64,000 bases of DNA from an uncultured Kordiimonas sp. (GCA_947500295.1 CANMRM010000001.1:124001-188000), one strand, 5' to 3'; positions 54,570-63,370 are shown, counted from the first letter of the stretch. Notes: generated by a model from the letters alone, not told the origin. Numbers and translations are program-made.

Positions 54570-54880
54570 GTTTCGACTATCGCATCATCGACGATGTCAT
54601 CCATTCCCGCGTGCGGCTGGCGATCATGTCTTATCTCGCCACCGCGCATAGCGCAGAATTTGTGGAACTCAAAAAAGCGCTCAAGGTGTCAGACGGCAAC
54701 CTGAGTACTCACCTGAAAAAACTGGAAGACACGGGTTATGTGATTGTCAGCAAGCAGTTTGTCGACAACAAACCCTTGACCCGCATAGAAATTTCGCGTG
54801 AAGGCGAGACCGCCTTCCGCACGTATGTTGACGGGCTGGCGGCCATGCTGGGCCCGGCAACCAACACAAAAAAAACCTGA
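54566..54880 (+). CDS. Winged-helix transcriptional regulator (HTH_27-like)
   Basis: The 104-residue protein is a single winged-helix domain: VIHSRVRLAIMSYLATAHSAEFVELKKALKVSDGNLSTHLKKLEDTGYVIVSKQFVDNKPLTRIEISREGETAF has a clear recognition helix (DGNLSTHLKKLED) and wing. This matches the small MarR/ArsR-like HTH_27 group often found next to a membrane protein. It probably binds the palindrome at 53899-53921 as a dimer; no effector-binding domain is present. Confidence 0.85.
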   Translation: MSFDYRIIDDVIHSRVRLAIMSYLATAHSAEFVELKKALKVSDGNLSTHLKKLEDTGYVIVSKQFVDNKPLTRIEISREGETAFRTYVDGLAAMLGPATNTKKT

Positions 54881-54910
54881 TCAAACCGAGTTACGACAGC
54901 GAGAAGACCC

Positions 54911-55405
54911 ATGCATGAAACGTTTGCAGCCTTTCATATTGCCGGCGCACTATCCGCCTATGCGACCGCATTCCTTATTTTCACCCAGCAGGTAGGCAGC
55001 CGCCGCCACAGGCTGGTCGGCATTGGTTACGCCCTGGCCATGCTGACAACCGCTCTTTCCGGTTTTGGCCTCTACAACTGGGGACACCCGAGCATTTTCC
55101 ATATCTTTTCCGTGATCACCGTCCTGACAATCAGCCGGGGCTGGTACGCAATTTATCAGTACCGTGCAACGGGTGAGCGTGGTCATCTGGCAAACCATTA
55201 TTTCAACATGGCCTATAGCTTTATGGGCCTGAACCTGGCGGCAATTGCCCAAGCGCTGCGTTTCTTTTCCTACGACAGCGTGCTGCATTATCTGGCGGCA
55301 ATCGGCGTGATCTATTTCTTTGCGATAATGCTCGCAAACCGCCTGATCCAGCAGGTTTTCTTCCAGCGTTTTGCCCATTGGTTTGCGGCCAAACCTGCCG
55401 AGTAG
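54911..55405 (+). CDS. DUF2306-like membrane protein
   Basis: The 164-residue protein has about four hydrophobic segments and the family-like pieces HIAGALSAYATAFLIFTQQ, RHRLVGIGYALAML and HLANHYFNMAYSFMGLNLAAIAQ. The function of the family is unknown. It follows the regulator by 30 bp on the same strand and may belong to the same operon. Confidence 0.65.
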   Translation: MHETFAAFHIAGALSAYATAFLIFTQQVGSRRHRLVGIGYALAMLTTALSGFGLYNWGHPSIFHIFSVITVLTISRGWYAIYQYRATGERGHLANHYFNMAYSFMGLNLAAIAQALRFFSYDSVLHYLAAIGVIYFFAIMLANRLIQQVFFQRFAHWFAAKPAE

Positions 55406-55423
55406 CCCGGGCGTACCGCTGTC

Positions 55424-56062
55424 TCATTCCTGACAGGAACGAAGAGCGTCCTGGACAAGAGCGTCATCGACCTGGGTAAAATCCCGATACCACGCACCCA
55501 CACTATAGAACGGATGTGGTTCGAACGGACAGACAAGCCGATCCGCCATGGGTCGGAGTTCAGCGCATGCATCGCTGCTGCCAACAGGCACAGCAACAAT
55601 TGTTTGTGCCGCGCCCTGTTTCTGTGCCAACAAAAGCGCAACTTTCATGGTAGCGCCGGTGGCGAGCCCGTCATCCACTAGTATAACCTTTTTGTTTTCC
55701 AGCAATGGTGCCGGTCGGCTGCCGCGATACTGCCTGTTTTTTTCCACCAGAACTCCAAGCTTTTCTTTTTTTGCCTGCTCCATCACTGGTTTTTTCAGCT
55801 GCTTGTATTGGACAATCTGGTGATTGAGCACAGAAGTACCATCGAGGGCGACAGCACCAAAAGCGAGCTCCTCCTGAGACGGCACACTAAGCTTGCCCAC
55901 AATCATTAGATCAAGAGGCCACGCAAGCTGTCGGGCAACGGGAACCGCAACCGGCACACCGCCGCGCGGCAAAGCCAGTACAATGCCTTCGGACCCCAGA
56001 CCCAGATCTGCGAGTTCCAAAGCCAGCCGCTTGCCGGCCTCTGTTCTGTTTTCGAATTCCAT
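55424..56062 (-). CDS. Phosphoribosyltransferase-fold protein
   Basis: The 212-residue protein carries the PRPP-binding motif KVILVDDGLATGATMKVALL and an N-terminal FENRTEAGKRLALELADLG segment followed by GIVLALPRGGVPVAVPVARQL. It belongs to the group of predicted phosphoribosyltransferases in which no substrate is known. I use the ATG at 56062 (MEFENRTEAG); the frame is open for 37 more codons upstream, through the terminator of the next gene. Confidence 0.85.
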   Translation of the reverse strand: MEFENRTEAGKRLALELADLGLGSEGIVLALPRGGVPVAVPVARQLAWPLDLMIVGKLSVPSQEELAFGAVALDGTSVLNHQIVQYKQLKKPVMEQAKKEKLGVLVEKNRQYRGSRPAPLLENKKVILVDDGLATGATMKVALLLAQKQGAAQTIVAVPVGSSDACAELRPMADRLVCPFEPHPFYSVGAWYRDFTQVDDALVQDALRSCQE

Positions 56063-56100
56063 GGGCGGTTTCCCGTCGGCATTATACACGCAGGCAGGAC

Positions 56101-56130
56101 AATAAAAAAGGAGGGCATCAGGCCCTCCTT
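56101..56130 (-). terminator. Intrinsic terminator of the metallo-beta-lactamase-fold gene
   Basis: On the minus strand a 9-bp stem AAGGAGGGC/GCCCTCCTT (56122-56130 with 56108-56116, five-base loop) runs into a T tract (A-rich 56101-56109 on the plus strand). It lies just after the stop at 56154. Confidence 0.85.
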
Positions 56131-56153
56131 GATCACCGGTGCGGCTCCGGACC

Positions 56154-57068
56154 TTAAAGGCTGTTGTAAACAAAGCTCAGGAAAGCCGCCGGCCAGTCAC
56201 CCCCGCCAGCGCCAAAGCTTTCCATAAAGTCATCAAGCACGCCCGCGCCCTGCACATCTTCAAGGCTGCTGCCACCAGCTTTCAGGTCCGCGACCCGGCC
56301 CCGCACCGTCACCAGCATGTCGCGGTAACGCATCAGCCCCTCACGGTCGGTCACGCGGCCATGGCCCGGGATGATCAGCGACGCGTCATCCACCATGCCC
56401 AGCACCTTGTTTGCGGTCGCAATCACACCGTCCACAGACCCGCCGTTGTCAACATCGATGAAAGGAAAACGGCCATTGAAGAAAGTGTCACCCATATGGA
56501 AGACGTTTGAGCCTTCAAAATGCACAATACTGTCCCCGTCCGTGTGCGCATTCGAGACATGGTGCATGCGCGTCTGCTCTCCGTTCAGGTGCAGCGCCGC
56601 TTCGTCATTGAACGTGACCACGGGCAGGGCATGGCCCTCTTGTGGTGGCGTCGTATTGTTGAACGCCTTGATCACAGACCCTGCCGCCATGCGAATGCGC
56701 ACATTGTCGTGCGCCACGATCACGGTGCCTTCCCGGCCAAGGTTTTCGTTCCCGCCGGTGTGGTCGCCGTGATAGTGCGTGTTGATGGCAAATCGTATCG
56801 GTTTGTCGGACAGTTCGGCAATCGCAGCCCTTATCTTGTCGGTAAGCGGCGCGAACTGGTCATCCACGATAAACACACCGTCGTCACCGACAGACACGCC
56901 TATGTTGCCGCCAGCGCCGTAGAGCACATGAATGTTGCCACGAACGGGCTCGCTGTTCACTTCAACAGCGTCCCAGTCCTGGGCTAAAACAGCCTGCGCA
57001 GATAAAACAGGCAGCAGCAAAGCGCCGGCTGCCACAGCAGCGGCAGTCTTCAGTTTTGTGATGGTCAC
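56154..57068 (-). CDS. Exported metallo-beta-lactamase-fold hydrolase
   Basis: The 304-residue protein has a signal peptide ending around AQAVLAQ, then an MBL domain with the zinc motif THYHGDHTGG, a second His in HTDGDSIVHF, MGDTFFNG and PGHG. Periplasmic subclass B3-like or related hydrolases have this form, but many such proteins are not beta-lactamases. The start is GTG at 57068 with a strong TAGGAGAG site; the frame extends 22 codons upstream. It is divergent from the ligase operon at 57326. Confidence 0.88.
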   Translation of the reverse strand: MTITKLKTAAAVAAGALLLPVLSAQAVLAQDWDAVEVNSEPVRGNIHVLYGAGGNIGVSVGDDGVFIVDDQFAPLTDKIRAAIAELSDKPIRFAINTHYHGDHTGGNENLGREGTVIVAHDNVRIRMAAGSVIKAFNNTTPPQEGHALPVVTFNDEAALHLNGEQTRMHHVSNAHTDGDSIVHFEGSNVFHMGDTFFNGRFPFIDVDNGGSVDGVIATANKVLGMVDDASLIIPGHGRVTDREGLMRYRDMLVTVRGRVADLKAGGSSLEDVQGAGVLDDFMESFGAGGGDWPAAFLSFVYNSL

Positions 57069-57325
57069 GATTACTCTCCTAGACCCGATTGTCACACCCA
57101 GCCGCCATCTTAGCGACCGGCGGGTGTACGTCAATCTTGCTCACGGTCAGTTGATCCTCGTGTTTGGTCCTGGTATCCCCATTGCCATTAAGCCGCCACG
57201 CTTGTGGTTTTTCATGATTTCGCTTTGCGGACGCGACTCTTTTTAGCTACACCGGAACCGGGTGTGCGCTTGGGGCCGGTTCGCTCCAATCGGGTACGCC
57301 GCCCTGAAGTCATAAAGAGGTTTCC

Positions 57326-58549
57326 ATGACCGACAAGAAAGTGATCGCCGTTGCCTTCGGCGGACGCAGCGTAGAACATGACGTAAGCATCCTGACGGGC
57401 CTGCAGTTCCTGGAAGCCCTCGACCCAACCCTTTATATGGGGTTGCCGCTATATGTAGACGCCCTCGGTCAATGGTGGACCGGAGAGGCTCTCAAAAGCC
57501 GGAGTGCCTACCCGGTGTCCGGCGCCGCCGCCGGCTTGACACAGGTTTCACTTGATCTCGCAGCGCCGGCAACAGGCCGACCCCGGCTCGCCTTTCAGAA
57601 AAAAGGGTTGATGGGAGAGAAAACCGATCATCTGGAATTCGACCTCATGGTCCCCGCGATCCATGGCTCCAACGGCGAAGACGGCACCCTGCAGGGTCTT
57701 CTGGAATTCGCAGGCATTCCCTTCGCGGGCTGCCGCACACTGGGCGCCGCCGCAACCATGAACAAGGAGTTTGCAAAAGCTGTCGCTCGGCTTGAAAATC
57801 TTTCTGTTCTGCCGGAGCTGACCGTTACCAAGCCCAAAAAAGGCAGTTTCCTGGATCCGGGAGTACTCAAGCAGGATCTAACGACTGCTCTCGGCGACGA
57901 TGCTTTCCCGGTAATCGCCAAACCCAGCAATCTGGGCTCCAGCGTTGGTGTTTCCAAAGCTGACGATATGGACGGCCTCATTGCCGCCCTTATGGCGATC
58001 TTCAGGCTCGATAGCTCGGCAATTGTCGAGCCGTTTGTCCAGAACCTCGTGGAGTATAATGTTGCGGTACGCCGCAACAGTGCGCTGGAAATTGAAACAT
58101 CCGCGGTCGAACGGCCCCTGAGTAAAACCGAAGTCCTCGACTTCAAAAACAAATATCTTGCGGGCGGCGAGCCGGGCGGCCCCAAGCTTGACACGGGCCC
58201 AAGCGAAGGCATGGCATCGCTCAATCGCGTGCTCAGCCCCGATGAGCTGACTGCCACGCAGGCGGCGCAGATTCACACGACATCGGCGAAACTGTTTGAT
58301 GCCCTGTCGCTTGCCGGCAGTGTGCGCATCGATTTTCTCTGCAACAGCGAAACCGGGGAAATCTGGTTCAATGAAGCCAATACCATTCCCGGTTCCTTTG
58401 CCTATTTCCTCTGGGAAGCGGCAGAAAAAAAAGTCAGCTTTCTGTCGCTCACGAGCGACATGATAGAAGAAGGGTTCCGACTGTCGGCAGAAAGACTTGG
58501 CGCAACGGATGCCGCCAGTGGCGGCGCAACCATTTTCAGCAAGGACTGA
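57326..58549 (+). CDS. D-alanine-D-alanine ligase-family ATP-grasp protein
   Basis: The 407-residue protein is a Ddl homologue: FGGRSVEHDVSILTG (catalytic Glu17), HGSNGEDGTLQGLLE (113-127), VIAKPSNLGSSVGVSK, a DFKNKYL omega-loop segment with Tyr277 corresponding to the Tyr of DdlB, and NEANTIPGSFAYFLWE (349-364) near the C-terminus. The family couples ATP to join two D-amino acids or D-Ala with D-lactate. It is longer than common Ddl (300-370), with an insertion around 170-190. It heads a coupled operon with a hydrolase and a membrane MurF-like ligase, so it may not be the housekeeping enzyme. Confidence 0.85.
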   Translation: MTDKKVIAVAFGGRSVEHDVSILTGLQFLEALDPTLYMGLPLYVDALGQWWTGEALKSRSAYPVSGAAAGLTQVSLDLAAPATGRPRLAFQKKGLMGEKTDHLEFDLMVPAIHGSNGEDGTLQGLLEFAGIPFAGCRTLGAAATMNKEFAKAVARLENLSVLPELTVTKPKKGSFLDPGVLKQDLTTALGDDAFPVIAKPSNLGSSVGVSKADDMDGLIAALMAIFRLDSSAIVEPFVQNLVEYNVAVRRNSALEIETSAVERPLSKTEVLDFKNKYLAGGEPGGPKLDTGPSEGMASLNRVLSPDELTATQAAQIHTTSAKLFDALSLAGSVRIDFLCNSETGEIWFNEANTIPGSFAYFLWEAAEKKVSFLSLTSDMIEEGFRLSAERLGATDAASGGATIFSKD

Positions 58550-58552
58550 GCC

Positions 58553-59320
58553 TTGGCCGGAACGGGCGACATGACATCCTGGCACGCCGTCACCAAAGGG
58601 AGTGGCTGCATCAGCTTTATCTGGCTGCACGGCTGGGGGCAGGACCTGACCGCCTTTGAGCGACTCTCTGACCTCATGGTCGCAGAAGGCCGTCACCAGC
58701 TTTTTGACCAGCCCGGTTTTGGCAAAACACCTATTGTCAGCCCGGGTGACGGCACCCGCGACTATGCGGACAAACTCGCGGCCATCCTCAGGGGTACGGG
58801 CCCCCATGTATTTGTCGGGCACAGTTTTGGCGTTCGGGTTTCGATCCAGCTTGCGGCTTACCACCCGGAACTTGTGTCCGCCATCATCGGGATATCCGGG
58901 GCAGGCCTGCAGCGCAAGCGCTCGCTCGCTTTCAAGGTGAGGGCCCGGCTGCTGCGTACCTGGGGGCAGCTTGTGCGGGTGATCGACAGATTTGCCGGAA
59001 CAGGCTTGCGGCAGCAGTTTGAAACCCGTTTTGGCAGCGTCGACTATAGAAACGCCGGGGATTTACGCTCCACCTTTGTCAAGGTTGTCAATGAAGACCT
59101 GAGCTCCGAGGCATCAAGGGTCAATTGCCCGGTTTGTCTGCTGTACGGCGAGAAGGACACCGAAACACCACCCGAATTTGGTGCCCGTTATCAGCGTTTG
59201 ATGAAGCAGGCAGAGTTTCATGAACTGCCGGGCTATGATCACTGGGATATCTTGACGCGCGGCGCCTATCAGTGCGAAGCGGTAATGAAGCGGTTTTTGG
59301 AGAAAACGAAGCAGCCATGA
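58553..59320 (+). CDS. Alpha/beta hydrolase
   Basis: The 255-residue protein has a complete catalytic set: oxyanion-region LHGWGQDL, nucleophile elbow VGHSFGVRV, acid region LLYGEKDTETP and base GYDHWDIL. No signal peptide is visible, so it is probably cytoplasmic. The substrate is unknown; between a Ddl-like and a MurF-like ligase it might hydrolyse a peptide, ester or thioester. The start appears to be TTG at 58553, seven bases after AAGGA; ATG at 58571 is an alternative. It overlaps the MurF-like gene by four bases. Confidence 0.85.
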   Translation: MAGTGDMTSWHAVTKGSGCISFIWLHGWGQDLTAFERLSDLMVAEGRHQLFDQPGFGKTPIVSPGDGTRDYADKLAAILRGTGPHVFVGHSFGVRVSIQLAAYHPELVSAIIGISGAGLQRKRSLAFKVRARLLRTWGQLVRVIDRFAGTGLRQQFETRFGSVDYRNAGDLRSTFVKVVNEDLSSEASRVNCPVCLLYGEKDTETPPEFGARYQRLMKQAEFHELPGYDHWDILTRGAYQCEAVMKRFLEKTKQP

Positions 59321-61077
59321 CTGATATTGCCGAGCTTGATCCCATTGTTGCAACCATCGCAGTCGTAATCGGGCTTGGCCTGTTGTGGTTTTCTTCCGCT
59401 CGCGGCGCGGCACTGATGATGTTCTTCCAGCAGGAAGAATATGACAACACACGCTTTGTTGTCTGGCTCAGGGACAAGCGGGCGTGGGACAAAACGGCCA
59501 GCATCTGGTTTCTGGCGGCAGCAACCCTGTCCGCTCTCCTGCAAAGTGATCTGGCGGGGGGGGTGCTGAATGCTGTGCCACAAATTGCCTTTCTGCCGCT
59601 TCTTGCCTTGCTTGCGGGCTGCGCCCTGGGCGTAATGCGATCAGCGTCGATGTTGCGCGACAACAAGAAACCGCTTGTGCGCACAGACCGCGTGAAACGC
59701 ATTCTTCGCATCTACTATGTCTTTGTTCTCGCCCTTGTTGGGCTGGCCTTTTTCATGGCGTCATGGGCTCCGGTCGGTGCCACTTACAGCGTGTCTTATA
59801 ATGAAGCGGCCGCAAGCTGGATGGACCGGCTTGAATTTTTGAGTCAAAGCCACGACTGGCGCTTTCCCGTGCTCGCCGCTCTTGCGTTTGGTATTGCTCA
59901 GGCTCTGCCGTTCCTGATCATAGCCGCCAACAAATTTCTCGAGCCTGTTGAAGAGCGTATCAAAGCGGGTTTTCGAAACGAAGCGGTCGAGAAACTCGCA
60001 AAACTATCTCCCAAGGTGGTGGCAATCACTGGTTCCTTTGGCAAAACCTCCACCAAACACATTCTGGCTCACATCCTTCAGTCAGCGGCCCCCACACTTG
60101 CCACACCCGGCAGCGTCAATACGGAAATGGGCATTACCCGTGTGATCCGCGAGCAGCTGACACCGGAACACCAGTTTTTCATTGTGGAAATGGGGGCTTA
60201 TGGCCCGGGCTCCATCGCACGGCTTTGCCGGTTGACGCCGCCTGACGTGGCACTTGTGACCGCCGTGGGCGCCGCACACTATGAACGCTTCAAAACGCTG
60301 GAAACCGTTGCCAAGGCCAAATTTGAAATCGCCGAAGCCGTTTTTGACAATGGCGGGCGCGCGGTTGTCAGCACCGATGGCATACCGTCACAATTGCGGG
60401 AAGAGCGCATGTCGGTGGTCACTGGTGATTATTTGCTGGCGGGCACGACGGGTGATATCCGGCAAAAACACTATGCGCTCACACCTGAAGGGTTGAAGAT
60501 AACTGTTGAGGAACTGGGCGAAGAACAAGTTCTGACCGTGCCGCTTTATGGCCAGCATCAGGCCGGCAATATTGTTATGGCTGCGGCAACTGCACGCGCG
60601 CTCGGCCTGCCATGGGCAGCCATAAAAGGGGCGCTTGCGACCATGCCGCAAATTCGGCACCGCCTTGAGGTGACCCGCTCAACTGACGCGCCCACCATCA
60701 TCAATGATGCCTACAATTCAAACCCTGTCGGGTTTGCCGCGGCGCTCGAATGCCTTGATGTGCTCGTCGAGGAAGGTGGGCGGCGCATCCTGATCACGCC
60801 GGGCATGGTAGAGCTCGGCGACCTGCATGAGGCTGAGCACGAGCGACTTGGAAAGCTGACGGTCAAACATGCTGACATCGTGTGTGTCGTGACACCTGAT
60901 CGCATCCCAAGCTACGTAGGCGGCCTCGAGGCCGAAAATGATGGAACCGTCACCGTGATGACGTTTGCAACGCAGGAAGCCGCGGAAACCTGGGTCAAAA
61001 ACAACTGGAAAGCGCCCGACGCTGTCTTGTTCGAAAACAACCTGCCGGACCTTTACGAAGCGCAAGTTCGCTTCTAG
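59317..61077 (+). CDS. Membrane-anchored MurF-like Mur ligase
   Basis: The 586-residue protein has an N-terminal membrane domain of about 210 residues with some five hydrophobic helices (about 8-28, 61-80, 88-108, 130-152, 184-204), then a Mur ligase: P-loop VVAITGSFGKTSTK (239-247), FIVEMGAYGPGSI, NIVMAAATARALG and INDAYNSNPVGF, equivalent to the MurF DxYNANP motif. MurF normally adds D-Ala-D-Ala to UDP-MurNAc-tripeptide and is soluble, about 450 residues. The membrane domain is therefore unusual. The ATG overlaps the hydrolase stop by four bases. It may use the product of the Ddl-like gene. Confidence 0.85.
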   Translation: MTDIAELDPIVATIAVVIGLGLLWFSSARGAALMMFFQQEEYDNTRFVVWLRDKRAWDKTASIWFLAAATLSALLQSDLAGGVLNAVPQIAFLPLLALLAGCALGVMRSASMLRDNKKPLVRTDRVKRILRIYYVFVLALVGLAFFMASWAPVGATYSVSYNEAAASWMDRLEFLSQSHDWRFPVLAALAFGIAQALPFLIIAANKFLEPVEERIKAGFRNEAVEKLAKLSPKVVAITGSFGKTSTKHILAHILQSAAPTLATPGSVNTEMGITRVIREQLTPEHQFFIVEMGAYGPGSIARLCRLTPPDVALVTAVGAAHYERFKTLETVAKAKFEIAEAVFDNGGRAVVSTDGIPSQLREERMSVVTGDYLLAGTTGDIRQKHYALTPEGLKITVEELGEEQVLTVPLYGQHQAGNIVMAAATARALGLPWAAIKGALATMPQIRHRLEVTRSTDAPTIINDAYNSNPVGFAAALECLDVLVEEGGRRILITPGMVELGDLHEAEHERLGKLTVKHADIVCVVTPDRIPSYVGGLEAENDGTVTVMTFATQEAAETWVKNNWKAPDAVLFENNLPDLYEAQVRF

Positions 61078-61087
61078 TCAGCACACG

Positions 61088-61921
61088 CTATTCTTTGGAA
61101 ACGTCGATGCGCTCCAGGTTAACGCGGGCAGCATCTGCATCCGGGCCCACCTCGCCAAGTGACAAAACTTTCAACCATGCTTGCCGGGCAGCAGGCTGGT
61201 CACCCTGCGCATCTTTCAGGTTCCCAAGCTCCAGATAGGCGGAGGCGTCTTCCGGATAAACCTCCAGATACTGGTCAAGCGCCACCTCTGCCCGCTCATA
61301 GTCTTCAAGCGCCCGGGCCGCAGACGCAATGAAAAGCAAAAGATCCGTCCGGTCGCGGTTTGATCGATAGACAAAATCGAGTTCCTCAAGCGCAAGGGTA
61401 AAATCACCTTCTGCGGCAGCAATGTAGGCGCGGTCTTCACGGATTGAATGCTCCAGTGCCGTGTTTTCAGGTACGATGGCGAGGGCCTGTCCAATCGCAG
61501 CCTCTGCCCGCTCGAACTCCCGGCCCCTCAGCCAGGCATTGGCCGCCTGCCGGAATGTGTCGGCCAGCATACCCGCACTTGCTGTTGTGCGTTCATCGCC
61601 GCGCACGGGCATACCACGTCCGATGCGCATGTCCTCTGCAATGCCCTCCAGCCGAATGGCTGCTTCAGCAAATTCACCCGCGAAAAAAAGCCCCAGGGCC
61701 TCGCAGTGGCGAGCCGGCACACCACCACCCTGCAGTTGCCACTCCAGTGCCTTGTTGATCCCTCGGTCTGGAGCCTGCTCGGCTACCCGGATGCAGGCTT
61801 CATAGCGGTCTTCTTCACCTGATGTTGATTGCGCCCGCACGCCAACGGGGCTGGCGAACAGCGGCAAAATGGCTATGGTGGCCGCAGGCAATAGCCTGAT
61901 ATGTCTGAGGCGGGCTTTCAT
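61088..61921 (-). CDS. Exported TPR-repeat protein
   Basis: The 277-residue product starts with a probable signal peptide (MKARLRHIRLLPAATIAILPLF ... VRAQS) and is otherwise alpha-helical repeats. At least three TPR-like units are visible, for example NAWLRGREFERAEAAIGQALAIVPENTAL and EDYERAEVALDQYLEVYPEDASAYLELGNLKDAQGDQPAARQAW. Such proteins commonly scaffold envelope complexes; the partner is unknown. The start is uncertain: the frame extends another 20 codons. It is convergent with the MurF-like gene, ten bases apart. Confidence 0.75.
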   Translation of the reverse strand: MKARLRHIRLLPAATIAILPLFASPVGVRAQSTSGEEDRYEACIRVAEQAPDRGINKALEWQLQGGGVPARHCEALGLFFAGEFAEAAIRLEGIAEDMRIGRGMPVRGDERTTASAGMLADTFRQAANAWLRGREFERAEAAIGQALAIVPENTALEHSIREDRAYIAAAEGDFTLALEELDFVYRSNRDRTDLLLFIASAARALEDYERAEVALDQYLEVYPEDASAYLELGNLKDAQGDQPAARQAWLKVLSLGEVGPDADAARVNLERIDVSKE

Positions 61922-61970
61922 GCGGCGGACAGTGCGCAAAAGCAATGGCAATTTCAAGGCGGAAAATGAA

Positions 61971-62849
61971 ATGGAACACAAGATGCCGGAGCAACCTCAT
62001 CTGTTGGTGTTTGGGCCCGGCTACAGTGCCGAGCCCTTTATGCAGCGGGCGCTTGAAAGCGGCTGGAAGGTTTCTGCGACCTGGCGGCGCCCGGAAGCGA
62101 AAGCGGAATTGCGGGCGCACGGCATTACACCCGTGGAATTTGACACCGGCGCTAACCTGCCGGGCGACACAACGCATTGCCTGGTCTCCATCGCACCGCG
62201 CCCCGAAGGCGATCCCGTGCTCAATGCCTTCGGTCTGCAACTAAGAAGCCAGCGGGCGCTGCGCTGGGTTGGCTATCTCTCGAGCACCAATGTGTACGGC
62301 GATCATGAAGGGGCATGGGTTGATGAGACGTCGCTGACGCAGCCAAGTCTCGACCGCGGCAAAAGGCGGCTTTTGGCGGAAGACGCCTGGACGGAATTGG
62401 GGTTCGCTGTCGGCGCTGCTGTGCATATCTTCAGGCTCGCGGGCATATATGGGCCCGGGAAAAATGCGATCCGGTCCGTATTGGACGGCAAGGCACGCAG
62501 GGTGATCAAGCCGGGGCAGGTATTTGGCCGCATTCACCGGGACGACATCGCGGACGCTCTTTGGCGGGCGGCGCAATCAGGCCTGCCCAGCAACGTGTTC
62601 AACCTTGCGGACGACCTGCCATCACCGCCGCAGGATGTGATAGAAGCGGCCTCAAGGCTTTTGGGCGTTGACCCGCCACCCGCGGTATCGCTTGATGATG
62701 CAGACCTGAGCCCGATGGGGCGCAGTTTTTACGCAGAAAACAAAAGGGTCAGCAACCAGAAAGCTAAGGACCTGCTCGGGTGGGACCCCGCATGGCCTGA
62801 CTATCACCAGGCGTTAGCAAAACTGCTCAAGGAAGAAACCGGCGGATAA
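61971..62849 (+). CDS. SDR-family NAD(P)-binding protein (YeeZ-like)
   Basis: The 292-residue protein has a degenerate Rossmann start LLVFGPGYSAEPFMQRALESGW, WRRPEAKAELRAHGI, then VGYLSSTNVYGDHEGAWVDET and RLAGIYGPGKNAI, as in extended SDR proteins of the YeeZ type. The substrate is unknown. ATG at 61971 has AAGGCGGA upstream; the frame runs a further 34 codons into the divergent TPR gene. Confidence 0.85.
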   Translation: MEHKMPEQPHLLVFGPGYSAEPFMQRALESGWKVSATWRRPEAKAELRAHGITPVEFDTGANLPGDTTHCLVSIAPRPEGDPVLNAFGLQLRSQRALRWVGYLSSTNVYGDHEGAWVDETSLTQPSLDRGKRRLLAEDAWTELGFAVGAAVHIFRLAGIYGPGKNAIRSVLDGKARRVIKPGQVFGRIHRDDIADALWRAAQSGLPSNVFNLADDLPSPPQDVIEAASRLLGVDPPPAVSLDDADLSPMGRSFYAENKRVSNQKAKDLLGWDPAWPDYHQALAKLLKEETGG

Positions 62850-62866
62850 CACCGGCGCCCTGATGC

Positions 62867-63370
62867 TCAGGCCATTTCATCCACCTGATCATAGGTCATG
62901 GTGCCGGGAATGATGAACACCGGGCAAGGCAGGTGACTGATTGCGGTGCCAGTGAAGTAGTCCACGAGCGGGCCGGGGCCGCCGTCGTCGCCAGCCCCCA
63001 GAACCAGGCCAAAAATATCGTCACGTGATTCCAGGTATTTGACCATCGCTTCCTGCGGATCACCCTCAACTACGGCCATTTCCGGCTCAACGCCACAATA
63101 GTCATGCAACTGTTGCGCGACACCGGACAGGAGTTCTTCCGCTTCTTCGAACGCTTCTTCCCGCATGCGATCAGCAACAGCCATCCAGTGCTGAAACTCG
63201 CCCGGGCGGATACAATGGAAAAGGATGAGGCCACCGCCTGTGATATGCACGGCGCGCGCGGCGGCAAAACGAATTGCCACCTTGCTTTCCGGCGAATCGT
63301 CAACCACCACCACAAGTTTGCGATGGCGTTTGGCCACTGGCCGGATCGGACCGTGAATATCTTCAACCAA
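62867..63370 (-). CDS. Universal stress protein family protein
   Basis: The 167-residue protein has one USP domain after an N-tail of about 20 residues: RKLVVVVDDSPESKVAIRFAAARAVHI, VVEGDPQEAMVKYLESRDDIFGLVLGAG and HLPCPVFIIPG. The GxxGxxxxG-like ATP loop is altered to VLGAGDDGGPGPLVDYFTG. The start is uncertain: TTG at 63370 has GAAGGGGA upstream, while the frame opens at a TTG at 63421 without such a site. Confidence 0.82.
   Translation of the reverse strand: MVEDIHGPIRPVAKRHRKLVVVVDDSPESKVAIRFAAARAVHITGGGLILFHCIRPGEFQHWMAVADRMREEAFEEAEELLSGVAQQLHDYCGVEPEMAVVEGDPQEAMVKYLESRDDIFGLVLGAGDDGGPGPLVDYFTGTAISHLPCPVFIIPGTMTYDQVDEMA

Noticed and set aside
57326-59320. Interpretation as a vancomycin-resistance (van) cluster
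   Set aside because: There is no VanH-type dehydrogenase, VanX-type dipeptidase or VanRS pair, the Ddl-like omega-loop keeps Tyr as in D-Ala-D-Ala ligases, and vancomycin does not normally reach the target in Gram-negative bacteria.
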